NCBI RefSeq assembly: GCF_963675635.1
Contig: NZ_OY776488.1
Location: forward strand, 1,157,740 to 1,221,739
DNA from: an uncultured Pseudodesulfovibrio sp.
GTDB taxonomy: Bacteria; Desulfobacterota; Desulfovibrionia; Desulfovibrionales; Desulfovibrionaceae
Length of the DNA stretch: 64,000 nt
Direction: 5' to 3'
Shown: positions 8,546-16,210 of the stretch, piece after piece
How positions within the stretch are numbered: position 1 is the stretch's first letter
Layout: every line of letters starts with the position of its first letter
Notes under the pieces: model-generated
Database searches by the model: none
What the model was told of the DNA's origin: nothing
What the model saw: the letters and a program-made list of their open reading frames with translations, nothing else
Translations under genes and position numbers: made by a program

Positions 8546-9298
8546 TTATAAATCGTTTCTCTTCAACAACTCCAAAGCCTCTTTGTCGGTAAAATTAAAA
8601 TGCAACGGCGTCAGGGTGACGTGCCCTTCGGTAAGCAATGCCCTGTCACGGTCAGCACTGATATTTTCTGGAGGGATAGCCCCGTTTAGCCAATAATACG
8701 GCCTTCCCCGAGGATCTTGACGTGTGTCATACCAATCAAGATACGATGCCCGAGTGTGGGGACACACTATCATTTCCTTCACATCACTCATTGGGCAATT
8801 CGGGAAATTCAAATTGAGTACACACTTTCGCGGCAATTCGGACCATGGAATCTTTGCCAAAAGTTCAACGCAATACCTGGCCTGACCGCTCAAGTCCTGT
8901 GGATTGAAATTGTCCATGGACACAGCCATGGCCGGAATCTCCATAAGAGCGCCTTCGGTTGCTGCCGAAACCGTCCCAGAATAAAGAATATCGACCCCAA
9001 CGTTAGCACCGGCATTGATGCCGGACAATACAAGGTCAGGTTCTTTATCAAGTAGTGTGGACAATCCAAGCTTCACACAGTCTACAGGCGTTCCATAGAC
9101 ACCCTGCCCCACAAAACCGTTCTCCTTGAATTCTTTAACCCGAATAGGCATAGACAGAGTCACGGCGTGGCCTACAGCGGACTGCTCCGTCACTGGAGCC
9201 ACGACATGGACATCATGTCCGGCCTCTATCAAGGCAAAATAGAGTGCCCGCAGTCCAACAGCCTGAATACCGTCGTCATTGGCAAGGAGTATGTTCAT
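8546..9298 (-). CDS. surE: 5'/3'-nucleotidase SurE
   Basis: A 250-residue metal-dependent phosphatase that dephosphorylates nucleoside monophosphates and short polyphosphates. The family start NILLANDDGIQAVGLRAL contains the metal-binding DD pair, and VLSGINAGANVGVDILYSGTV is the conserved loop. I chose the ATG at 9298 because GAGG lies 7 bases upstream; a TTG two codons earlier would also be open. It is divergent from the YhaM-like gene, with 137 bases between them. Confidence 0.94.
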   Translation of the reverse strand: MNILLANDDGIQAVGLRALYFALIEAGHDVHVVAPVTEQSAVGHAVTLSMPIRVKEFKENGFVGQGVYGTPVDCVKLGLSTLLDKEPDLVLSGINAGANVGVDILYSGTVSAATEGALMEIPAMAVSMDNFNPQDLSGQARYCVELLAKIPWSELPRKCVLNLNFPNCPMSDVKEMIVCPHTRASYLDWYDTRQDPRGRPYYWLNGAIPPENISADRDRALLTEGHVTLTPLHFNFTDKEALELLKRNDL

Positions 9299-9324
9299 GT
9301 TCAATCCTCATGTGCTCTCTTAAT

Positions 9325-9354
9325 TTGACAATCCGTGTGAAATCAGGTTCATAA
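9325..9354 (+). promoter_or_regulatory. Candidate sigma70 promoter for the YhaM-like gene
   Basis: A perfect -35, TTGACA (9325-9330), is followed after 18 bases by TCATAA (9349-9354). It points at the gene starting at 9436. The -10 box is imperfect and lies inside an inverted repeat, which suggests repression. Confidence 0.45.
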
Positions 9355-9359
9355 CCTGA
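9343..9359. promoter_or_regulatory. Operator candidate: 17-bp inverted repeat
   Basis: TCAGGTT-CAT-AACCTGA is a perfect 7+3+7 inverted repeat in the surE/YhaM divergent gap. It covers the candidate -10 of the plus-strand promoter, a typical repressor position. No regulator gene is next to it, so the binding protein is unknown. Confidence 0.45.
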
Positions 9360-9435
9360 AGCGGACAGAAATGCCCGCACACCCGCATACAGATGATGAA
9401 TACGCGTATGGGCGGGGTACCTCAACATCAATCCA

Positions 9436-10476
9436 ATGGCAAGATACGTGGGAAAAAAGTCGCAATATATCCATAGCCTGGTCCCCGGCCAACCGGTCGA
9501 CGACATTTTCATATTGGCATCAGCCAATCAGGCCCAATCCAAAAACGGTCCATACTGGAACATTACGTTCCAAGATTCCACTGGCTCCATAGACGGTAAA
9601 ATATGGAGCCCAAAAAGCCTCGAATACCAAGACCTTGAATCAGGTCAACTGGCTCGAGTCCGAGGATTTGTGGAAAACTACAGAGACAAGAATCAACTCA
9701 AAGTCGATCACATGGAACTCCTGGAGGCGACAGCACCAGGCATTGATCTCGCAGATTTTATGCCCACGTCCCGTATACCGCCTGAAGAACTCATGGAAAT
9801 GATCGAAGATCTCATTACCGAGCACCTTAAGTTCAAGCCGTGGAAGTCTTTCTGCAAAAAAGTTCTGTCTAATGAGGAAATCCGCACCCGGATGCTCATG
9901 GCACCGGGCGCTAAAACTGTACACCATGCGTATGCCGGCGGTCTACTCGAACACACATTGCAAGTCGCCCGCGCCTGTATGGCCTTGTGCGACGTATACC
10001 CCAATCTTGATCGACAGACGCTGCTGGTGGGCGCCATATTCCACGATCTAGGCAAGGCGTGGGAACTTTCCGGCGGCCTGACGAATGATTATACAGATGA
10101 AGGACGACTGCTCGGGCACATTCAGATAGGTCAGGATAGGCTAGAGCCGTTCTTGAAACGTAGCAGGAATCTTGATGACAGCTTCAAGCTGCACCTCAAG
10201 CACCTGATTACAAGCCACCACGGGGAACACGACTTCGGATCGCCTGTCCGGCCCAAGACGCCTGAGGCATTTGTCCTGCACTTTGCCGACAACATGGACG
10301 CCAAGCTGAACATAATTGATCAGGCATACGTTGATATGGATAAAAAAGGCCAGGAATGGTCTCCTTACATGCGCTTTCTTGAGCGTAATGTGTATCGCGC
10401 ACCGGCAACCCCCAGTCATTCGAAAAAAAACGACGAGAAACCGGAGAACCAATGTTTATTACCTTTGAAGGCATAG
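9436..10476 (+). CDS. OB-fold and HD-domain 3'-5' exoribonuclease, YhaM-like
   Basis: A 346-residue protein with an N-terminal OB-fold (about 15-90, [20 protein letters not shown] and DGKIWSPK) and an HD phosphohydrolase domain (about 155-300). In the HD part, [19 protein letters not shown] is followed by [13 protein letters not shown] and later [15 protein letters not shown]. This order is that of YhaM, a 3'-5' exonuclease of Gram-positives with relatives in Desulfovibrio. It overlaps the start of tmk by 25 bases. The ATG has only a weak ribosome-binding site. An exact RNA or DNA substrate cannot be read from sequence. Confidence 0.85.
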   Translation: MARYVGKKSQYIHSLVPGQPVDDIFILASANQAQSKNGPYWNITFQDSTGSIDGKIWSPKSLEYQDLESGQLARVRGFVENYRDKNQLKVDHMELLEATAPGIDLADFMPTSRIPPEELMEMIEDLITEHLKFKPWKSFCKKVLSNEEIRTRMLMAPGAKTVHHAYAGGLLEHTLQVARACMALCDVYPNLDRQTLLVGAIFHDLGKAWELSGGLTNDYTDEGRLLGHIQIGQDRLEPFLKRSRNLDDSFKLHLKHLITSHHGEHDFGSPVRPKTPEAFVLHFADNMDAKLNIIDQAYVDMDKKGQEWSPYMRFLERNVYRAPATPSHSKKNDEKPENQCLLPLKA

Positions 10477-11093
10477 AAGGCACCGGCAAATCGACACAGA
10501 TTACCAAAATCAAGGAATATTTCGAATCCCAGGGCAAAGAAGTCTTCCTGACGCTGGAACCGGGCGGCAGCCGCGTGGGCAAGGAGTTACGAAAGATGCT
10601 CCTGCATGTGGACAACAAAGACATCACCCCCATCACAGAACTGTTCCTCTATCTAGCAGACCGCGCCCAGCATATAGCTCAGGTCATCCGCCCTGCACTG
10701 GAGGCAGGCAAAGTCGTCCTCTGCGACCGCTTTGCCGACTCCACCATCGTCTATCAGGGATTTGGTCGCGGTCTGGATACGCAAGTCCTCAAACAATTGA
10801 ATGAAGTAGCTGTGGATGGTTTGTGGCCCGATCTGACAATTGTTCTCGACATCGACCCGGAAATTGGCTTGAAACGTGCCATGCTGCGTAATATCGAAGA
10901 CGGCAAAGCCAAGGAAGAAGGTCGATTTGAAGCGGAACACATCTCATTCCACAAACGTATCCGTGAGGGCTATCTGACATGGGCTGCACTTAATCATGAC
11001 CGGATAAAAGTTATCAATGCGGCGGCCACGCCGGATGAGGTTTTTGACAGAATCACACGGGTTCTGGAGACATACCGGTCAACATCTTCCTGA
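10452..11093 (+). CDS. tmk: Thymidylate kinase
   Basis: A 213-residue enzyme phosphorylating dTMP to dTDP. The P-loop is [11 protein letters not shown] at residues 4-14, the DR(Y/F) motif appears as [17 protein letters not shown], and a short LID with arginines follows at about 140-150. Length is usual. A GGAG site lies 8 bases before the ATG, inside the upstream gene, so the 25-base overlap probably couples translation. Confidence 0.95.
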   Translation: MFITFEGIEGTGKSTQITKIKEYFESQGKEVFLTLEPGGSRVGKELRKMLLHVDNKDITPITELFLYLADRAQHIAQVIRPALEAGKVVLCDRFADSTIVYQGFGRGLDTQVLKQLNEVAVDGLWPDLTIVLDIDPEIGLKRAMLRNIEDGKAKEEGRFEAEHISFHKRIREGYLTWAALNHDRIKVINAAATPDEVFDRITRVLETYRSTSS

Positions 11094-11149
11094 TTTGGAG
11101 ATTTTCACCAAAGAAAAACAGAATAGTACCTGAATTTCCCTGATGACTC

Positions 11150-11158
11150 TGGTATAGT
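11150..11158 (+). promoter_or_regulatory. Extended -10 promoter before the amino-acid transporter operon
   Basis: TGGTATAGT is an extended -10 element (TGn followed by TATAGT at 11153-11158). No good -35 lies 17 bases upstream. A start near 11165 would give a leader of about 50 bases to the ATG at 11216, or only 15 to the ATG at 11180. Confidence 0.4.
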
Positions 11159-11215
11159 GCTTCGCATAGACAGTATATAATGCCAGACAAACACATTCGA
11201 GAACTCCACGGAAAT

Positions 11216-12028
11216 ATGTCAGATACACAACACCCTTCAGTTGCCCGAGCTCCGGTTTCAGCCATCATAGATACCGGGAAATATCTCGCTGTCATGGGGT
11301 GTATCGTGTGGTTACTCACGTTGGGCACGAAGAGTCTCGGCTACAACTGGCAATGGTACAGAATTCCTCAATATCTCTGGCAATTAGATGAGCACGGATT
11401 CTCCTGGGGACCGCTCATGTACGGTTTGGGCGTCACCTTCCAGATCACTGCCATCAGCATGATACTGATGCTTCTCATCGGCATCACCACAGCTCTGTTC
11501 AGAATGACTGACTCATGGGCGGCTCGAGGTGTAGCCCGGGCATATATGGAGAGTATCCGTAATACCCCCCTGCTTATCCAGATATTCTTCATCTATTTTG
11601 TGGTCGCCCCTATTCTGGACATGTCAGCATTCTGGGCAGCGGTCATTGCACTCAGTCTCTTCGAAGGGGCTTATGCCTCCGAAATATTCAGGGCTGGCAT
11701 TACTTCTATTGACAAAGGCCAATGGGAAGCGGCTCAAAGCCTCGGCATGGCTCCATTCCCTATGTATCGTCACATCATTCTTCCCCAGGCGATTCGACGA
11801 GTTCTGCCACCCATGACAAGTCAGGCTGTATCGCTTGTCAAAGATTCCGCCCTGGTCAGTACCATCGCCATCCTTGATCTGACACAACAGGGACGCATGA
11901 TCGATGCCGAGACATTTCTCACTTTTGAAATCTGGTTTACCGTTGCCGCCATATATCTTGCCGTCACTCTGGCATTGTCCGGCGTGGTAAAGTTTTTGGA
12001 ACAACGATCAAACGGTATCAAACCATAA
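11216..12028 (+). CDS. Polar amino-acid ABC transporter permease (first)
   Basis: A His/Glu/Gln/Arg-family inner-membrane permease of about 270 residues with roughly five membrane segments. The family region RNTPLLIQIFFIYFV is followed by the ATPase-contact (EAA) loop, which reads GQWEAAQSLGMAPFPMYRHI and continues to LPQAIRRVLPPMTSQAVSL. I prefer the ATG at 11216 (MSDTQHPS) to the in-frame ATG at 11180 because of the promoter position, but this is uncertain. It is followed by a 31-codon micro-ORF, a binding lipoprotein and a second permease. No ATPase is in the cluster. Confidence 0.88.
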   Translation: MSDTQHPSVARAPVSAIIDTGKYLAVMGCIVWLLTLGTKSLGYNWQWYRIPQYLWQLDEHGFSWGPLMYGLGVTFQITAISMILMLLIGITTALFRMTDSWAARGVARAYMESIRNTPLLIQIFFIYFVVAPILDMSAFWAAVIALSLFEGAYASEIFRAGITSIDKGQWEAAQSLGMAPFPMYRHIILPQAIRRVLPPMTSQAVSLVKDSALVSTIAILDLTQQGRMIDAETFLTFEIWFTVAAIYLAVTLALSGVVKFLEQRSNGIKP

Positions 12029-12047
12029 CCTCAATCAGGAGCAAAAC

Positions 12048-12143
12048 ATGACTATCTGGAGAGCCACCAAAACCGGCAACACCATCATGATCGCCATTCT
12101 GGGAGTATCGCACGTCACCTTTGCCCAAGAATCCTGCAAATAA
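12048..12143 (+). CDS. 31-residue exported-looking micro-protein (hypothetical)
   Basis: An ATG at 12048 is preceded by CAGGAGC with 7 bases spacing, one of the best ribosome-binding sites in the operon, and the frame ends at TAA 12141-12143. The peptide has basic residues, then the hydrophobic stretch TIMIAILGVSHVTFAQ and a possible AxA-like cleavage zone before ESCK, with one cysteine. It looks like a signal peptide with almost no mature part. It could be a small membrane protein, a translational leader for the binding-protein gene, or a remnant. I recognise no family. Confidence 0.45.
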   Translation: MTIWRATKTGNTIMIAILGVSHVTFAQESCK

Positions 12144-12185
12144 CAACAACACATCCTGAGCATACGCCGGGATAAGGAGAAAACC

Positions 12186-13028
12186 ATGAAAATCAAACGT
12201 TTCACGACTATTTTATCCTTGGTCCTCCTGCTTGCATTCACGTTCGGATGCAGCCAACAGACACCAGAACAAAAATCATCCGCATCACCCCAGCCTCAGG
12301 TCAGCCAGCTTGACACCATCCTCAAACGAGGAGTGATCAAAGTCGGATTCGATACATTCAAACCCTGGGCCATGAAAGACAAAAACGGCAATTATATCGG
12401 TTTTGAAATCGAAGTGGCCAAACGGTTGGCCGCAGACATGGGAGTTGACATAGAATTCGTGCCGACCAAGTGGTCCGGCATCATACCAGCACTGCTAACC
12501 GGCAAATTTGATATCATCATTGGCGGCATGTCCATTACGCCCCAACGTAATCTGAAAGTGAACTTTACCATCCCATACGAATATACCGGCATGTCTGTAA
12601 TTGCGAGCAAGAAGCTTGCAGCAGGACGAACCATGGCCTCTGAATTCAACAACCCCGCAACAACAGTAGCAGTCCGACTCGGCACAACGGCTGCTGAAGT
12701 CACAAAGAACTTTCTTCCCCAGGCCAAGATTCTTTTCTTTGACGAAGAATCACAGACCATTCAGGAATTGCTCAATGAGCGTGTCCACGCCGTAGTCGCA
12801 TCAAATCCACTTCCCATGAACCTGGCAAAAGAATATCCGAACAAACTCTATCTCCCCTTCAAGGAAGATTTCACCAGAGAACCCATTGCCTTCGCCATAA
12901 GAAAAGGTGATTTCGATTATCTGAACTGGTTGAACAACTGGGTTCTCGTTACCATGAGCACTGGCTGGCTCCAAAATCGTTATGAATACTGGTTCTACAC
13001 CAATGATTGGGAAAACCAGATTCAGTAA
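12186..13028 (+). CDS. Amino-acid ABC transporter substrate-binding lipoprotein
   Basis: A 280-residue SBP_bac_3 protein. The first 22 residues form a lipoprotein signal ending in FTFGC, an imperfect lipobox, so the mature protein should be anchored outside the inner membrane. The domain begins VSQLDTILKRGVIKVGFDTF and includes the typical GFEIEVAKRLAADMGVDIEF and DIIIGGMSITPQRNLKVNF. ATAAGGAGA lies 6 bases before the ATG. It is flanked by two permeases of the same family. The exact amino acid bound cannot be told from sequence. Confidence 0.92.
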   Translation: MKIKRFTTILSLVLLLAFTFGCSQQTPEQKSSASPQPQVSQLDTILKRGVIKVGFDTFKPWAMKDKNGNYIGFEIEVAKRLAADMGVDIEFVPTKWSGIIPALLTGKFDIIIGGMSITPQRNLKVNFTIPYEYTGMSVIASKKLAAGRTMASEFNNPATTVAVRLGTTAAEVTKNFLPQAKILFFDEESQTIQELLNERVHAVVASNPLPMNLAKEYPNKLYLPFKEDFTREPIAFAIRKGDFDYLNWLNNWVLVTMSTGWLQNRYEYWFYTNDWENQIQ

Positions 13029-13932
13029 CCGAGCCGATTCATTGCCAAAAAACAACCACAAACGCCGCATTCGCATAACCCCGCTGGACACCGCCATCAT
13101 GGTGGTGCTGGCGGGGATGCTCGGCTATATTCTCTACAAAGCAACCACGGGTCTGAATTATCATTGGAACTGGGCAGTCATCCCGCAATTTTTACTCCGC
13201 TTCGATCAGGATACGCAGTCATGGAAAGCAGGTCTTCTCATGCACGGCCTGTTTACCACCATTCGACTCAGCCTGTGGTCAGGATTATTAGGTGTCATCC
13301 TCGGGACATTCATCGGCCTTTTCCGTGTGAGCCCACGCCTGTTCAGACGACAGATCGCCACTACATATGTAGGGTTGATCCGCAACACACCACCGCTGGT
13401 ACTTATCTTTGTTTTCTATTTCTTTGTCGGTGATCAGATCATGACACTGCTTCGTGTGGACGAAGCCATATATGCGCTGTCCCCGGAAGCCAAAGAGATC
13501 CTCAGCTGGTTTTTCGGCCCGATGAATCGATTTTCACAATTCCTGTCAGCGCTCGTGACCCTCGCCCTGTTCGAGGCAGCCTACATCGCCGAAATAGTAC
13601 GTGCAGGCATCGAATCCATCGAGCCCGGCCAATGGGAAGCTGCCTCGGGCACAGGAATGAGTCGAACAAAAGCCATGACTTATGTCATCCTTCCTCAGGC
13701 TATACAACGTATGTTGCCAGCTTTGGCGGGACAGTTTATATCCATCATCAAGGACTCGGCCATAGTATCCGTCATTTCCATCGAAGAGCTGACTTTCCAG
13801 GCTCAACAACTCATGACGACCACATACCGGAGTTTTGAAATCTGGACGCTGGTCCTTGGCATGTATTTCGCTCTCACCTTTGTGTGCTCTCTGCTCGTAA
13901 GGAAATTGGAACTCTCACTGAAAAGAGATTAA
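12982..13932 (+). CDS. Polar amino-acid ABC transporter permease (second)
   Basis: A permease of up to 316 residues, paired with the first one to form the membrane pore. It carries GLIRNTPPLVLIFVFYFFVG and an EAA loop around QWEAASGTGMSRTKAMTYVI followed by LPQAIQRMLPALAGQF. The start is unclear: the ATG at 12982 would overlap the binding-protein gene by 47 bases; an ATG at 13003 and a TTG at 13042 are also in frame, and none has a clear ribosome-binding site. The transporter lacks an ATP-binding gene here, so a GlnQ-type ATPase must be encoded elsewhere. Confidence 0.85.
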   Translation: MNTGSTPMIGKTRFSNRADSLPKNNHKRRIRITPLDTAIMVVLAGMLGYILYKATTGLNYHWNWAVIPQFLLRFDQDTQSWKAGLLMHGLFTTIRLSLWSGLLGVILGTFIGLFRVSPRLFRRQIATTYVGLIRNTPPLVLIFVFYFFVGDQIMTLLRVDEAIYALSPEAKEILSWFFGPMNRFSQFLSALVTLALFEAAYIAEIVRAGIESIEPGQWEAASGTGMSRTKAMTYVILPQAIQRMLPALAGQFISIIKDSAIVSVISIEELTFQAQQLMTTTYRSFEIWTLVLGMYFALTFVCSLLVRKLELSLKRD

Positions 13933-14049
13933 TAAATGTTCGAATTCATCAAAAAATTTTTCATGGGGATATTTGTCCACGACCCGATAAATTCCCACGA
14001 TCATGTAAACGAAACAAATGAACAAACATTTGACTTGGAGGCATTCCAT

Positions 14050-14301
14050 ATGAACGACATTAAAGTCTACGCCCTTTCAACCTGTATTCATTGCAGAAAT
14101 GCAAAAAAATATCTTGATGAATGCGGAGTCAAATACGAATGTGTTCACGTCGATGAGCTTTCTGGCGACGACCGCAAAAAAGTTGTCCAGGAAATCAAAG
14201 GACACAACCCGGCAGTATCCTTCCCCACCATCGTCATCAAAGACACAGTCGTCGTCGGATATCATAAAGACAAAATCGACGCTGCGCTCAAGGGAGTGTA
14301 A
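14050..14301 (+). CDS. Glutaredoxin-family protein
   Basis: An 83-residue thioredoxin-fold protein with the active site TCIHCRNAKKYL (Cys12, Cys15), the cis-proline strand VSFPTIVI and a late GYHKDKI. I chose the ATG at 14050 because TTGGAGG lies 8 bases upstream. The frame is open back to an ATG at 13936, which would add 38 residues (MFEFIKKFFMGIFVHD...) with only weak initiation signals; that extension is not part of the fold. It lies 2 bases before the ferredoxin-thioredoxin reductase gene, so it is a likely redox partner of that enzyme. Confidence 0.88.
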   Translation: MNDIKVYALSTCIHCRNAKKYLDECGVKYECVHVDELSGDDRKKVVQEIKGHNPAVSFPTIVIKDTVVVGYHKDKIDAALKGV

Positions 14302-14303
14302 TC

Positions 14304-14636
14304 ATGGATGTAAAACAACTCTATACAATGCTCAAGAAGACCCAGGAGCCCAAGGGGTACTATTTCAACAAAGACATGGACATGACCATGCCTCTGCTTG
14401 AAAGCCTTCTGACCAACAAGGAACGCTTCGGATACATGGCCTGTCCCTGCCGGTTGGCAAACGGAGAATTCGAAGCCGACAAGGACATCGTCTGTCCCTG
14501 CTCATATCGCGAAGAAGACGTCAAAGAATACGGCGCCTGCTTTTGCGCTCTCTATGTCAGCAAAGACTATAACGATGGGACAATTGAAAAAGAAGTGGTG
14601 CCAGAACGCAGGCCGCCAGAAAAGATATTATTCTAA
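14304..14636 (+). CDS. Ferredoxin-thioredoxin reductase, catalytic (beta) subunit
   Basis: A 110-residue [4Fe-4S] protein that passes electrons from ferredoxin to a disulfide. All six family cysteines are present as CPC (47, 49), CPC (64, 66) and CFC (79, 81), spaced as in plant and bacterial catalytic subunits. No variable (alpha) subunit gene is nearby, as usual outside oxygenic phototrophs. Pairing with a glutaredoxin-like gene 2 bases upstream suggests that this small protein is the substrate. The operon ends at the terminator that follows. Confidence 0.92.
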   Translation: MDVKQLYTMLKKTQEPKGYYFNKDMDMTMPLLESLLTNKERFGYMACPCRLANGEFEADKDIVCPCSYREEDVKEYGACFCALYVSKDYNDGTIEKEVVPERRPPEKILF

Positions 14637-14642
14637 CAATAA

Positions 14643-14675
14643 TAAAGCCGGGAATTGCTTCCCGGCTTTATTTTT
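14643..14675. terminator. Terminator after the glutaredoxin/FTR operon (possibly two-way)
   Basis: A perfect 12-bp stem, TAAAGCCGGGAA with TTCCCGGCTTTA, closes a TTGC tetraloop and is followed by T5. The convergent protease gene ends at 14674, so the same hairpin can serve both strands. Confidence 0.9.
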
Positions 14676-16020
14676 AATTACTCGACAGCCTGATATTTAA
14701 CGCACCTAAAGCCTCTTTTATTGGAATGAAATAATTCATACCAATGGACCCACCACCAGGACCGGACATACCGCTCACGGAAACACCGACAACATTGCCG
14801 TTTTCATCGACAAGTGCACCGCCGCTGTTTCCCGGCTGAATGTCGGCATCAGCCTGAATCAGGTGCAACCCAGTATTCTCGTCTTCACGCAAAGCACTGA
14901 CAACACCTTTTGTAATCGTTGCTTGCCGCTCCTGAAGATATGGTGTTCCCACAGGATAAACCGATTCCAACACCTTCACTCCGGCAATCCTGATGGGCAG
15001 TGGTCTTGCTGAATTAAGATTAACCTTAATCAGGGCAACATCTCGAGTAGCATGTTTGCAAATAACATCTCCATACAATTCAAAACCATTGGAAAAGACC
15101 ACGGCAACTTTCTTACTTTCACCAACGACATGCTGATTCGTAATGATATATCCATCTTTGGTAATAAGAAAACCTGAACCATGCCCAGTCCCTACGCGAA
15201 TGGTCACTGCTGAGTCCACAACACGCTGCGGTCTTTCCACAAAAGAAGTCACGTAATTCTCAACAGCAGGAATAATCATTTCACTTCCCACTGATTTTTG
15301 CTCAACGAGTTTGTCTTTTACACTGCGTCCTGTGACAATTGCATAAAAGTCACTGTCTGCTCCCAATTCCTCAGCTACTCCGGCAAAAGCTTCAAAAACC
15401 ATGGTAGCAAAACCTTCATTTTTTTCCGCCACCGACTTCTGATATCCAGTCGTGGTCACCTGCATCAGGGACTTCTTTTCAAGAGGCGAGTATACAGTCC
15501 ACTCGACTTCCATCCAGACTTCGCCGTTTTCCGTCCCTTCATATCGCCCAGTCCAGAAATCATGCACACGACAGATGTTCGCCTTGAGATTCTTGATGTC
15601 CGCTGCAATAAGATAACGCGCCCGACCGAGTTCTTCATCTCTGTCGAAAACATGCTTCGTATCCCCGACAATGTTGAATCCATGAGCAGTCAAAGCGTCA
15701 TAAAAATACTGACTGAACTCATCATCGTTTCCACCAATCAACGCACGGCTTGAAGACCAGTAAATACTCGCATCACAATCAAGATTGCATATACCGGAAC
15801 TGCTCTCGGAGCTTCCGCTGAAATATGCACCGATCAGTTCTCCTCGCTTGATGGACACAAGGGTTTTCGACAACCCAATAGGCTCCATGTGTTCCCCTGT
15901 CGGCACTTCAATCGGCGTAGAAGACTGATAATCCGGAATCGGAACCCTTTTGGTATTACAAGCCGACAATAAAAAAACCGCACTCAGAAACAATAAGGCA
16001 GCTCCACGAACACAACGCAT
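14674..16020 (-). CDS. Trypsin-like serine protease, lipoprotein
   Basis: A 448-residue exported protease. The N terminus is a lipoprotein signal ending in LLSAC. The middle region (about 60-240) is a domain I do not recognise. The C-terminal third is a DegP/HtrA-type chymotrypsin fold with His in ITNQHVVGES, Asp in HATRDVALIKVN and Ser in QPGNSGGALVDENGNVVGVS. No PDZ domain follows, unlike classical DegP. I chose the ATG at 16020, which has GAGAGAGG 4 bases upstream, rather than the ATG at 16038. It is monocistronic and convergent with the FTR operon. Confidence 0.85.
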   Translation of the reverse strand: MRCVRGAALLFLSAVFLLSACNTKRVPIPDYQSSTPIEVPTGEHMEPIGLSKTLVSIKRGELIGAYFSGSSESSSGICNLDCDASIYWSSSRALIGGNDDEFSQYFYDALTAHGFNIVGDTKHVFDRDEELGRARYLIAADIKNLKANICRVHDFWTGRYEGTENGEVWMEVEWTVYSPLEKKSLMQVTTTGYQKSVAEKNEGFATMVFEAFAGVAEELGADSDFYAIVTGRSVKDKLVEQKSVGSEMIIPAVENYVTSFVERPQRVVDSAVTIRVGTGHGSGFLITKDGYIITNQHVVGESKKVAVVFSNGFELYGDVICKHATRDVALIKVNLNSARPLPIRIAGVKVLESVYPVGTPYLQERQATITKGVVSALREDENTGLHLIQADADIQPGNSGGALVDENGNVVGVSVSGMSGPGGGSIGMNYFIPIKEALGALNIRLSSN

Positions 16021-16156
16021 AAACCCTCTCTCGGACATAGAAAAAATTAAGTATTCAGCATGGGATAAGCTTCATTCCAATATAAACAAACAAAAGTTTG
16101 ATAAGGGAATGGAAACACAAAAGCAACATTGATATTGATTAATAGATGTTAACCCA

Positions 16157-16188
16157 CAAAAAAACCCCACTCACGCGAGTGGGGTTTT
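16157..16188 (-). terminator. Rho-independent terminator after metY
   Basis: On the minus strand AAAACCCCACTC pairs with GAGTGGGGTTTT around GCGT and is followed by a T run. It lies 23 bases after the metY stop. Confidence 0.9.
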
Positions 16189-16210
16189 ATCTTCTGTAAT
16201 TTCAGATCGT

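Noticed and set aside
14643-14675. Similar AAAGCCGG hairpins at 5924 and 14643 as a repeat family
   Set aside because: Only the short G/C core is shared; loops and arms differ, as for independent terminators.
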